Positions 8,663 through 17,396 of a DNA stretch of 19,637 nucleotides are shown piece after piece (position 1 is the first letter of the stretch; every line of letters begins with the position of its first letter). The stretch comes from Willaertia magna (taxonomy: Eukaryota; Heterolobosea; Eutetramitea; Acrasida; Naegleriidae), in assembly GCA_902984215.1 (NCBI GenBank), contig CADWAF010004189.1:1-19637 (forward strand), given 5' to 3'. The notes beneath the pieces were generated by a model. The model was not told the origin of the DNA and did no database searches. It saw nothing but the letters and a program-made list of their open reading frames with translations. Both the position numbers and the translations under genes were made by a program.

Positions 8663-10550
8663 ATGAGTGGAAAAAACAACTATTTCAAACCCACTTTAAA
8701 AACCGAACTAGAAACAAAAGGATATAAAGATTTAATATTATTTCAAAACAATCGTGGACGTAAGTTTAAAAGTAAAATACTATAATAATTAAAAATTTAA
8801 GATTTCATTTATTTTGCAAAAAACAACAAGAACGAACAAATCGTTCTTAAAGTAACAGATTGTGAAGATTATTTTTCTGAAGATGAATACCAATTATTAA
8901 GTACTTTAACACATAAAAATATCATTAAAGTTTTTAATAGTTTTGAAGTGGAATTAGAAGGCACAAGATGGTTTGTTTTTGAAATGGAATATGCTAATTT
9001 TGGTACTTTGGGAAGTTTATTAAATAATAATTTTACATTTACAGAAAATATAATTTATCAAATATTATTTCAAATTTGTAGCGCAATAGAGTATTTAGGA
9101 ATGAAAAAAATATTACACGGAGATATTAAACCTTGGAATATTGTAATTACTAATTTAAGTAGTGAAAATTTTTTTGTAAAATTAATAGACTTTGAATTCG
9201 CAAGAAAATTAGATAATTCTTTTTTTAGAACTGGTTTATTTGGAACAGATGGATATATGGCTCCAGAAATATTAACTGGTATTGGTTGTAATTTACAATC
9301 AGATATATTTAGCTTAGGAGCTACACTTTATACTTTAATGTCAAACGATACAATTAAAAATGTAGGGCCCTATTTTGGTAATAACACAATTGAGACAACA
9401 CCAGTGTTAATAAACAAGATTAAAGAGAATGCAAGTAAAAGAAATATTCAATATTCTGATAAATTAATTGGTACTGTTATGAATATGTTAGAAAGGGATG
9501 AATCTTTAAGAAGTACTGTTCAAGACATATTATGGGAAATTCGTGAAGAAGATAATAATTATGAAAATTATGATTCTGGTATAGTTGACAATAATAACAA
9601 GAGTAACTTAAGTGACAATTTTAAAAATTTATTACAAGAAAATGGTTATACCGTACTTGAACAGATTGGAAGAGGAAATTATGGTAAGTATTATTGATTC
9701 ATAATTGTGTTTTCTTAATATTTAAAATATATTATAAATATAATAGGTACTGTTTATAAAGCAGTTTCACAAGAAAGAGAGATAGCTTTAAAAGTTTTTG
9801 TAGGAAATGATTTCATGCAAGTTGACAGTGGAGAAAGAGAATATGACATTTATCTTCAAAACAATTTAAATCATTCCAACATTATTAAGGTTTTTAATAA
9901 AAAAAAAGTAAATAGCAATACATTAATAATTGAAATGGAGCTATTGGAATGTGATTTAGAAAAGTTAGTAAAGAACAAGGTTGCTTTACCAGAAGAAATG
10001 ATTATTCAAATTTTAAAACAATCCTGCGATGTTTTACAATATTTAAACAGCAAAAAAGTGTCATTGTGACATTAAATTAGGAAATATTTTAATTAGAAAA
10101 TTAGATTTAGAGAAAAAAGAAATTGAAATTGTTTTTGCTGATTTTGGTTCAACTAAAGAAATATGTGACACTGAATCTATATCTTCTATTAGTACATTAG
10201 TGTGTACTTCACAATATGTTGCTCCAGAAATGGAAAAAGGTAAACCAATTTATTCACATAAAACTGAAATGTTTGCTTTAGGGGTTACATTGTTCAAACT
10301 AATGACTTTTGATAATAAGATTAGAATTGATCAATTATTATTATCACAAGAAGAATCCAAAGCAAAATCAGTACTGATGGAACAATTTTTAAATGGTGAA
10401 ATTAAGTACAGTTCCAAACTGATTGACATTGTAATGAAAATGTTAGAAAAGGATCCAAAAAATAGATTTTCTGCAAAGCAAGCAATGAATGCTTTGCAAA
10501 ATCTTAAAGAACATAATAATGAAAGAAAAGTATTAGGCACAAACGTTTAG
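8663..10550 (+). CDS. Tandem double protein kinase, frameshifted in the second kinase domain
   Basis: Exons 8663-8759, 8802-9683 and 9747-10550, with introns of 42 and 63 nt, encode two Ser/Thr-type kinase domains. Domain 1 has the ATP-site Lys (VLKV, K49), HGDIKPWN (138-145), DFE in place of DFG (162-164), MAPE (185-188) and SDIFSLG. Its glycine loop is weak (RGHFIYFA). Domain 2 has GRGNYGTVYKA (322-332), ALKVF with K342, HCDIKLGN, ADFGS, VAPEM and MFALGVTLFKLM. Between YLNSKKV and HCDIK (about 10055-10075) the frame changes by +1. A missing 2 nt, or one extra A in the AAAAAA run, explains it. As written, the protein ends at TGA 10067-10069 before the catalytic loop of domain 2. It may be a recent pseudogene, a sequence error or a one-domain kinase. 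Substrates are unknown. Confidence 0.8.
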
Positions 10551-10560
10551 GGATTCATTT

Positions 10561-11426
10561 ATGCATAAAACGCCAAAGAGACAATAATAGAACAGCATTA
10601 GATAACATGTTTCAAACTCCGTTAGATTGTATTACACCATCATCTACTACAAGTAGTATAAGAACATTAAGTAAGGCCACTCCAGTTATTAGTTCTTTTA
10701 ATGATCCTTTACATTCTGCCTTAACGACAACTAGAACAATTAATAATAACAGTAATATTCATTCAGATGAAGAAGATAATTTGAATGATTTAACTGAAGA
10801 AGAACTAAGGGCAATACTAGATAGTGACAATGAAAAGGAAAATTAAAAGTAGTGAGAATAACAATACAACAATAAGGACAATGAATGAAAAGAATGAAAA
10901 GAAGGAAGAAGAAACGGAAGAAGGAAATGATGAATTTGAAGTTTTAATTACACAAGAAGAAGAAGAAAAGACAATTAAGAAAACAACAAAAAGGAAAAAA
11001 CGTAGTGATAAAAGAAAGCGTTTTATTAAGGATGAAAGTGATGAGGATTAAATCAAGTAAATCTAAAAAAAAGAATACACATATTCTCTTTACTGGAATC
11101 CAATCAACATTTAAGAATAAGATTGCAATTGAAAGATTAGGTGGATTATTAGTAGAAGAAGAAGATTAAATTACAAGGTTGTAGATGAACACATTTAGTA
11201 ACTGATAAAATTAGAAGAACTGTTAAAATTTTAGGTGCACTAGGTAATACACCACATATTGTCTCAGTTGACTGGATTGAAAATAGTACAAAACTAAAGT
11301 ATTGGGTACAAGAAGAAATATAATGTGTTAAATAATAAACACTCTTCATCTTCATCTCTTCTGTTTAATACTTCTTTAAGTGTTATTCCAAATTTCTCTT
11401 CTTCTTCTTCATCTAATAATCTTAAT
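10561..11426 (+). pseudogene. BRCT-domain protein gene broken by successive frame changes
   Basis: Starting at ATG 10561 (MHKTPKRQ), coding-like segments continue in shifting frames. They are an NNRTALDNMFQTPLDC segment to 10846, an acidic/Lys-rich segment to 11051, then a BRCT domain. The domain begins HILFTGIQSTF...ERLGG (11080-11166), goes on as [19 protein letters not shown] (about 11189-11245) and ends with [21 protein letters not shown] (11258-11320). A Ser-rich tail follows to 11426. The BRCT resembles the phosphopeptide-binding BRCTs of MDC1/PTIP-type DNA-damage mediators, including the THLVTDxIRRTVK core, the conserved Trp of DWI and the late W. Each junction needs a +1 change, and a TGA lies just before THLVTD. 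No intron I can place explains them. It is probably an inactivated gene; sequence error is possible. It lies directly downstream of the kinase, on the same strand. Confidence 0.65.
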
Positions 11427-11463
11427 TAAATTTGAAATTAAATTTGAAATTAAATTTGAAATT
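11424..11463 (+). repeat. 12-bp tandem repeat, three units plus a partial
   Basis: The unit AATTAAATTTGA is repeated exactly three times (11424-11459), followed by AATT. It lies at the boundary between the decayed BRCT gene and the second SseB-like copy, close to where the duplicated block would join. Confidence 0.85.
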
Positions 11464-11506
11464 GGTGGAGATGACATTGCACTGTCAAAAAAATTTAAAA
11501 AAAACA

Positions 11507-12490
11507 ATGAAAAGAACAATTTCATCCGTTGTTGTGAAAAAGATCAACAAGACACCACAACTATTATTATTCACAAAAACAAATTCATTATTATCTAATA
11601 TTTCATCTCTTCAACAAAAAGTACAACAATTTCATCAACAAAATCACTTTTCACTTTTCAATTCATCCACTTTCAACACTAATCATTCCACCGCTACTGA
11701 CAACACTGACAACAACAACAATATCGACAACAATAAACAATTTGAAGAAACTGGCAGAAAACTTAATCAATTACATGAAATTTATAATCAATTAAATAAA
11801 CAAGATTTATCTCAAATGAAAACATTTTACAAGAGTTTATTTATTGACAATCACGCAGCGCTTGCCATCGTTTACAATACAAATCACGATCCAACCATTA
11901 CATCATCACAACAACAACAACAACCAATTAGTTTCTTTACATTAAATTCACCAAACGCAACATCTTTTGTTCCAATCTTTACCAATATGAATTTACTTAC
12001 TGAAACTTTAGAAAAGTACAAAATTCAAGATGGCTCTGTCAATATTGTATTATTGGGAATTCCAAATTTATTAAATTATGTTGATAAATGTGCAGAAAAT
12101 GATCCAAAGAATACACCAGATATTTTATTAAATCCAAATCATAAAAATGGTGAATTAATCTTTACAAAAAGTAAAATTAAAAAATTATTGGCTGGAAAGC
12201 TTGAAACTATTGAAAGAGAATTATTGAAAGAAGATGAATTTCCAGAAAATTTAATGGAAAGATTAAATAAAGAATTTATTGAAAAGAATAAAACAGTTGT
12301 GACTAGAGTTGATTGTAAAGTATTGGATGGACCTGATATGTATTTTTTAATGGAAATTGGTTTAAATAAGGAAAGTATTATTGGTAATGAAGATAAACCA
12401 GTTTTAACTAATGAATTGGTACAATTTATTAATGAAACCGAAGGAATTCCATCATTGAAATATCCATATTTTGTAACTTTTAAATTTTAA
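11507..12490 (+). CDS. SseB-domain-like protein, copy 2
   Basis: 327 residues from the ATG at 11507. I chose this over the in-frame ATG at 11432 because MKRTISSVVVKK aligns with MKKTINIVKF of the 3930 copy and the upstream codons are tandem repeat. The architecture matches copy 1: a basic presequence-like start (possible mitochondrial targeting), an Asn/Gln/Thr-rich linker, an SseB-like core (FVPIFTNMNLL and DILLNPNHK) and a nearly identical C-terminal 110 residues from FTKSKIKKLLAG on. Over the last 330 coding bases the two copies differ at only about 15 positions by my count, while their N-terminal halves are strongly diverged. The 3' UTRs also match. This pattern fits gene conversion of the 3' part or relaxed constraint on the N-terminus. 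Function unknown. Confidence 0.75.
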   Translation: MKRTISSVVVKKINKTPQLLLFTKTNSLLSNISSLQQKVQQFHQQNHFSLFNSSTFNTNHSTATDNTDNNNNIDNNKQFEETGRKLNQLHEIYNQLNKQDLSQMKTFYKSLFIDNHAALAIVYNTNHDPTITSSQQQQQPISFFTLNSPNATSFVPIFTNMNLLTETLEKYKIQDGSVNIVLLGIPNLLNYVDKCAENDPKNTPDILLNPNHKNGELIFTKSKIKKLLAGKLETIERELLKEDEFPENLMERLNKEFIEKNKTVVTRVDCKVLDGPDMYFLMEIGLNKESIIGNEDKPVLTNELVQFINETEGIPSLKYPYFVTFKF

Positions 12491-12583
12491 TAGTTGAAGA
12501 ATAAAACAAATCGGTTGTCGTTAGAAAATTATTTTTTAACTTTATTAAATTTATTAAATTGTGAATAAGTAAATGCAGATGAT

Positions 12584-12732
12584 TAACTTTCCTTCTTTTT
12601 AATTAGATCATTCCATTTTTGTAAGGCACTATTCACTCTAGCTGTCAACACTGTTTTATCTTCAATAGGTCCAAAAACAAAGCAGTGAAGAAGTGTCAAT
12701 AGAAGTGTTATACTATTAAGAGTATATTTCTA
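12584..12732 (-). pseudogene. Truncated relic of the secreted glycoprotein gene
   Basis: The reverse strand matches the first part of the 3046 gene. It has the signal-peptide segment (TAGAAATATACTCTTAATAG, with one base lost soon after), a deletion of about 55 bases, and then CCTATTGAAGATAAAACAGT through AAAAAGAAGGAAAG. The ATG and the 3' two-thirds are gone, so nothing functional can be made. It sits just past the second SseB-like gene in the same convergent arrangement as the intact pair at 3046 and 3930. This shows that the pair was duplicated as a block in inverted orientation. Confidence 0.85.
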
Positions 12733-12755
12733 AATAATTAAAAGAATGTATAATT

Positions 12756-13605
12756 TTATTGTAATAAAGCAGAATAATATAACAATTCTTCAGAATCATG
12801 TTCTACTTTCTTTAAACTAGTTTTCTTTTTTGAAGTATTTGAACCATTCACACATAAAACATCTTCTACTTCTTCTTCTCCTTCCATTAACTCAAAATAT
12901 AAATGTGGTTCAATTAATTCCATTTCACCTAACAACATTTCACAATTATTATAATCTTTAATTAATACATCTACTCTACAATATAAAATTAAATGATTTT
13001 GTGATTTTTCTTCTTTAACTTTTTTAATTAATTGTTCAATTTTTATGTAAAATCTATTATCAAATGTTTCTTTTGGTATTCCTTTAATAGTTGATTCAAA
13101 TTCTGGTTGAACACGAAAATCACCACGTTTTGGACTTTTTTTAATCACGTGATGGAATTTTTCTGCAATGTAAATAAAACTGTATTCTCCATCGTTTACA
13201 ATTTCTTCACAAAATGGTTGAACTAAATAATCTTTATCTTCTTCTAATGACCATTTTCTTAAATAATTAAATATTTTATTTCCCTTAACTAAATAATCAT
13301 TGTTGTCATTGCTGTCATTGCTTTCACTATTGTGATTGCTGTCATTGCTGTCATTGCTGTCATTATCTTTAGCAATGACATATGTTCTAAAAGAACCTGC
13401 AGACACAGCAGGTTTAATCACTAATTTATTTGTATTAAATTTAGTAAATAATTTATCTAAAAGAATATCATTATTCAATTCCATTTCTAAAACTTGTTTA
13501 TTTATTAATTCCGTTGGAACGCAAGAAATACCGGTATTCCACTTGTCAATATCAAAAAAATAAGTTTTTGAAGAATTCCATAAATAAGTTTTTGAAGAAT
13601 TCCAT
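12756..13605 (-). pseudogene. ATP-grasp domain protein, C-terminal part (gene split by a transposon)
   Basis: The 3' portion of an ATP-grasp ligase-like gene; the remaining 5' piece lies at 17295-17396 beyond the transposon. Recognisable elements are WNSSK.YFFDI, the nucleotide-binding VIKPAVSAGSFRTYV (about 13381-13424), LVQPFCEEIVNDGEYSFIY, KSPKRGDFRVQPEF, YCRVDVLI and GEMELIEPHLYFEL. This order is that of a glutathione-synthetase-like ATP-grasp family common in bacteria, which joins a carboxylate to an amine or thiol using ATP; the substrate here is unknown. A DSN-encoding 9-bp microsatellite (13335-13361) adds a linker absent from typical members. The frame is intact from the transposon edge to the TAA at 12756. 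An internal ATG at 13484 could in principle start a shorter product. Confidence 0.8.
13558..13605. repeat. 24-bp tandem duplication at the transposon target
   Basis: Two exact, adjacent 24-bp copies (13558-13581 and 13582-13605). Each ends in the ATTCCAT heptamer that forms the target-site duplication. In the host frame this is an exact 8-residue duplication (LWNSSKTY). It may predate the insertion or record an earlier excision or repair event at the same site. Confidence 0.9.
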
Positions 13606-13620
13606 CCGGGTGTGGAAACT
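13606..13620 (+). repeat. Left terminal inverted repeat of the transposon
   Basis: CCGGGTGTGGAAACT, identical to the inverted right end. It directly follows the ATTCCAT target duplication at 13599-13605. About 270 nt of apparently non-coding DNA separates the subterminal GGTAACACC from the transposase stop at 13913. Confidence 0.95.
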
Positions 13621-13912
13621 AAAAATTTTCCGGTAACACCCTATTAGTATCTGATTCTTTATGTATGTCTTACCAAATTTGTTACCATTTACTTGTCCTT
13701 TTTAAGATCTTAAAACCCCTTGTATTAAGTCTAAAAGGTTAGGCCAAGTTTTTGCTCTGTTTTCTCTTTGAATGTCTTTGTGTATAAAAATATTGTTCAG
13801 TTTTTTTTTCAAAATTATGGGAATAATTTAATTGCAGATCAATCAAAATTATATTGAAAAGGTGTTTGAATAATTGAAGATTTAATAAATTATTAATTAA
13901 ACTTATTTTTTA

Positions 13913-16900
13913 TTAAATTTCTTGACTTGATTGTAACACTTCTTGAGTAGCATGTTTGACAGAAAGAGATTTTGATTTTCTAGCATAAATCATGAATACG
14001 TTTGAAAGTACTTTCCAGTTTTGATTGATTAAACCTAGTCTCATTAAAAGCTTTTTCTTTGAAATGCTTTGAGAATAAGTAAATTTAACACAATAATTAT
14101 TGTTGTCATCTTTAGATATGGTAAAATTTATACATGGTATTGTAGCAATTAAAGAATATTGTTTGTTGTAACAATGTAAAAATAAATCACAATTTCCTTA
14201 AAAATTTAATTATTAATTAAACTTTAATACTTACCTATTATCATTACATCAGTTAAATAAGCTATAATTGGTTTATCTCTAAAAAAACAAGGGATACCTT
14301 CTTTAATATTAAAATAAGTTTCACTTGTTATTTCTAAATTAAATGAAATATCTGAACGTAAAAAAATTGACATTGGGGAATAAACATTACCATAAGTATT
14401 ATTTGAAATTGATATAATAGACGGAGTTTTTGTAATATCTGGTGGATCAATATTTGTAATTTCTTCATAATTTGTTATACCAAAATTGTGAACATGATAA
14501 CTTTGCCTAATACTTTTACATTTTGTAATATGATATTTTTCTTGTAAAAGTCGACATTTTGTAAGTATTTCATTTGTAATTTTTTCTTTTTCTTTTTTAC
14601 TATTATCATTGTACTCCTTAATAGCCAATTTAAATTCTTCCAAATCCATTTTTTGATTTGAATCAGTTTCATTGTAATTTCTAATCTTTTTAGTATTATG
14701 ATTTATTTCTACACCGTATTTTAAAAGAAATAATTGTCTTGTTTTATGATAATTTTTCATAATGGACATTGCATTTCTTACAAGACAGTTATTAGTAAGA
14801 TATCCAAAATAACCTTCTTCATCATTAGTTCCAAAAATTCTAGTATCTATTTCTTCATTTTCATTTAATTCATTTAATAAATATTGTAAATTATTTGTAT
14901 TGTTTTGTAAAATATCTAAAGTTAATAAATTGGATACTGTAAAATGATTTTGTGGACAAGAATAATTAATATCTTCAAAAAGATTCACCCATTCTTCTAT
15001 TTCTCTCTTGACTATTAATAGTTTTGAAAGAATTTGATGAAGAGTAAATTCTCTATTATGATAACTAAAATAACAAATATTTATCCAACTTAAATATTTA
15101 GCAAGCCCAAAATGTTGATAATACTGAAAAAGTTTATCTACATTCTTTTGTTTACATAAATCAACAAAAAAATCTTCTCTTTGTTTATCTACACAACATA
15201 CTGAACTTTTCTTTACTTTTATAATATTATTTAAATATAAACTTTGTAAAGTAGCCATAGAAAATATTTCAATTTCCGCCATACAAATATTATAAATTAA
15301 AAATGAATGATTACTATAATTAATAATTTTAATTGTTTGAATTCCAGTTTTGTTAATAAGTATTAATGTAAGATAATTTTCATTATAACGACCAATATAA
15401 CATCCTTCATTAGAACTACTTAATTCTGAATTTAATTCCCAAATAAATGAACACATTTTTTTTAAATAAGTATTTTCATTTAAAATAATATGAATTTCAA
15501 GTTTTGAAGTATTTTCTTTAAAAAACCATATTCTTAAATACTGAGGAAATGGTTTATCAAAATTAATAAATGAATATTGAAATTCTTTTACAGTATTAAA
15601 AATAACTTCTTTTTTGATATTTTTAATAAATATTTTTTCAATAAACAATCCATTTCTTAAACATTTAGCATAATGAACATAACAATAAAAATGTAAAATC
15701 CCTAATCTTTTAAAAAACTCGCTTTTTACAAAAGATCTATTAGCAGAACCAGCATTTGTAATAAATAATTTAACATTAACTTTATAAATATCAAAAAATG
15801 TATGAAATAATGATTCTAAAATTGAAGCATTTTCTTTATGACAAAATTTAAAATTTGCTGGAAGTGATATTTGACCATCAATACTTGTTAAAAACAGTTG
15901 TGACATATATTGTGCTAAATTTTCTAATTTAATATCATTCAATAAATTATCAATTAAAGAAAAAGATACAATTTCATTAAGTCCAATTATTTCTTTTGTT
16001 ACTAAACTTATTTGAATACCCGATACTATATCCATAGCATCACATTTTAATGCAAATATCTTATTTTCTTTACATAAAGTTTTTACAATTTTAAAATCTT
16101 GTTCTCTATCACCTAAAGATAAACTATTATTTGAAAAATAATATCTTATTAATCTAGAACTAGGTAATGGTATATTAATTTCATTACTATTAAGACTAAA
16201 TTTATCATTTTCTTCATTATGATTAATTCCTCTTATTAAATATTCATAAGTTTGTTCACTTATATTACAAAGAAGATCAAAACAAAAAGCTATCAAACCA
16301 TAATTCCATTTCATACTTCTTGTATCCTCAAGACAAAGATATTTTGTTCCGTTTAAAATGATTTCATAAAATAGTGAACCTTTAATTAATTTTCCATAAT
16401 ATAAACTAGTTAATAAATTTATTACAAGTTCATCATCAAAGAAAATATTGTACTTATTTATAAATTCTTTATTTGCTTCACAAATTTTGTTAAATTTAAA
16501 TATTGATTCGGATATTTCTTTGTTTTTAAAATTAAAATTATTATTATTTACTGTTTGAGTTAAATTTATATATTGTGTATTAGAGTAATTATGATTATTT
16601 TGATATGATTGAGATGTCATTGTATCAATAAAATTTGACAAATATATTTCTGTCTCACCTAAATATTTTATACATAAAAAACTAATCAATTTTATCTTTT
16701 TACAATATAACATAATATTATCCTTTTTTAATAAATTAAATAAATTTCTTTCACAAAACCTTTTTGTTGTTTTATTAATTTTATTATAAAAATCACTACT
16801 CTTCATAATTCCATTCAACATTAAATTATATATAGCGTTTTTTTTCTCTTCTTTATTATCTTCATTATTTAAAATATAATATGGAAAATCAGGAAAGTCA

Positions 16901-17181
16901 TTAAAATAAATATTAGTATATTTATTTAATATTTGATCACAATTATTAAAACAATACTCAATTTCTCTTTTACTAAACAAAAAATATAAAGATTTCGGAA
17001 TTTTTTGATTTTCTTTAAATAAAGAAGTTAAGTAATTAAATAAAAAATTTTTAATATCATCTTCATTCATTCCTGTTAATACTGATAAATGTTTAAAATT
17101 CTTTATTAAATTATTATTTATTTCATTAATTATTATATCAACTAAGTCTCTTCTAATAATACCAACAAACAGCTTTACCAT
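13913..17181 (-). CDS. DDE-type transposase, P/THAP9-like (tentative), two exons
   Basis: Exon 17181-14235 and exon 14196-13913, joined over a 38-nt intron (GTAAGT...TTAAG), encode about 1076 residues; without the splice the protein ends three codons after the junction. RNase-H-like landmarks are KCDAMDI (Asp381), a helical insert with IDGQISLP, ITNAGSANRSF (about 474-484) and HYAKCLRNGLF (His503 onward). The last two correspond to the TxDGAxxN and H.xKxxRN motifs of P-element/THAP9-type transposases. The position expected to hold the second catalytic Asp is Asn476, so activity is doubtful. I could not place the third acidic residue or an N-terminal zinc finger. The frame is intact over more than 1000 codons, suggesting a recent insertion. 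A short overlapping upstream ATG frame (MDNGKKW) precedes the start. It is transcribed in the same direction as the interrupted host gene. Confidence 0.75.
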
Positions 17182-17279
17182 TTTTTTCCGTTGTCCATCT
17201 TCTTGTTAGAACAACAAAAAAGTACTTGTTAATAAAAAAAGTCGGTGTCTATAAAGAGTTTGGTAACACCACTTTTGTG

Positions 17280-17294
17280 AGTTTCCACACCCGG
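17280..17294 (-). repeat. Right terminal inverted repeat of the transposon
   Basis: Perfect complement of the left end, followed at once by the second ATTCCAT (17295-17301). The 99 nt between the transposase start (17181) and this repeat should contain its promoter. Confidence 0.95.
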
Positions 17295-17396
17295 ATTCCA
17301 TAACATTAATAAAGGATCATTATAAACTTTAATATTTTTATATTCTTTTTGTAAAGTAATTAATTCTTGTAACCAATCTACAAATTTAGAATAATA
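17295..17396 (-). pseudogene. ATP-grasp domain protein, 5' remnant beyond the transposon
   Basis: This frame reads YYSKFVDWLQELITLQ... then VYNDPLLMLWN up to the transposon edge. It matches the segment just before the WN.K.Y motif in this ATP-grasp family, where a conserved TWDY usually precedes F..WL. Here YY follows a TAA codon (17397-17399) and no match continues upstream. The N-terminal 70-80 residues expected for the family are therefore missing, either lost at a rearrangement junction or on an exon I cannot see. Confidence 0.65.

Larger units (their letters stand above)
13606..17294. mobile_element. Complete cut-and-paste DNA transposon, 3689 bp, with 15-bp TIRs and 7-bp TSD
   Basis: The ends are perfect 15-bp inverted repeats (CCGGGTGTGGAAACT at 13606-13620 and its complement at 17280-17294). 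They are flanked by direct copies of ATTCCAT (13599-13605 and 17295-17301). A subterminal GGTAACACC occurs near each end in the same orientation (13632-13640 and 17262-17270). The element carries one transposase gene on the minus strand. It interrupts an ATP-grasp reading frame whose halves resume in frame on either side once one TSD copy is discounted, so the boundaries are firm. TSD length and transposase features best recall the P/THAP9-like superfamily; a related DDE superfamily cannot be excluded. Confidence 0.95.

Noticed and set aside
10040..11430. Euplotes-like code (TGA = Cys) with routine +1 frameshifting
   Set aside because: The transposase and CCT genes contain many Cys codons, all TGT or TGC, with no internal TGA or frame change over more than 1500 codons, so a code change is not supported. 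Only the local +1 pattern is kept as a finding.
11380..11598. Separate small gene KFEIKFEI...
   Set aside because: It is made of the 12-bp tandem repeat and an alternative frame of the SseB-like gene, with a non-ATG start. It could at most be the tail of the broken BRCT gene.
13335..13361. Short direct repeats as a CRISPR-like array
   Set aside because: They are contiguous 9-bp coding microsatellite units without spacers, encoding Asp-Ser-Asn in the ATP-grasp gene.
14475..14672. Minus-strand ORF of 65 codons
   Set aside because: It is an alternative frame inside the transposase exon.
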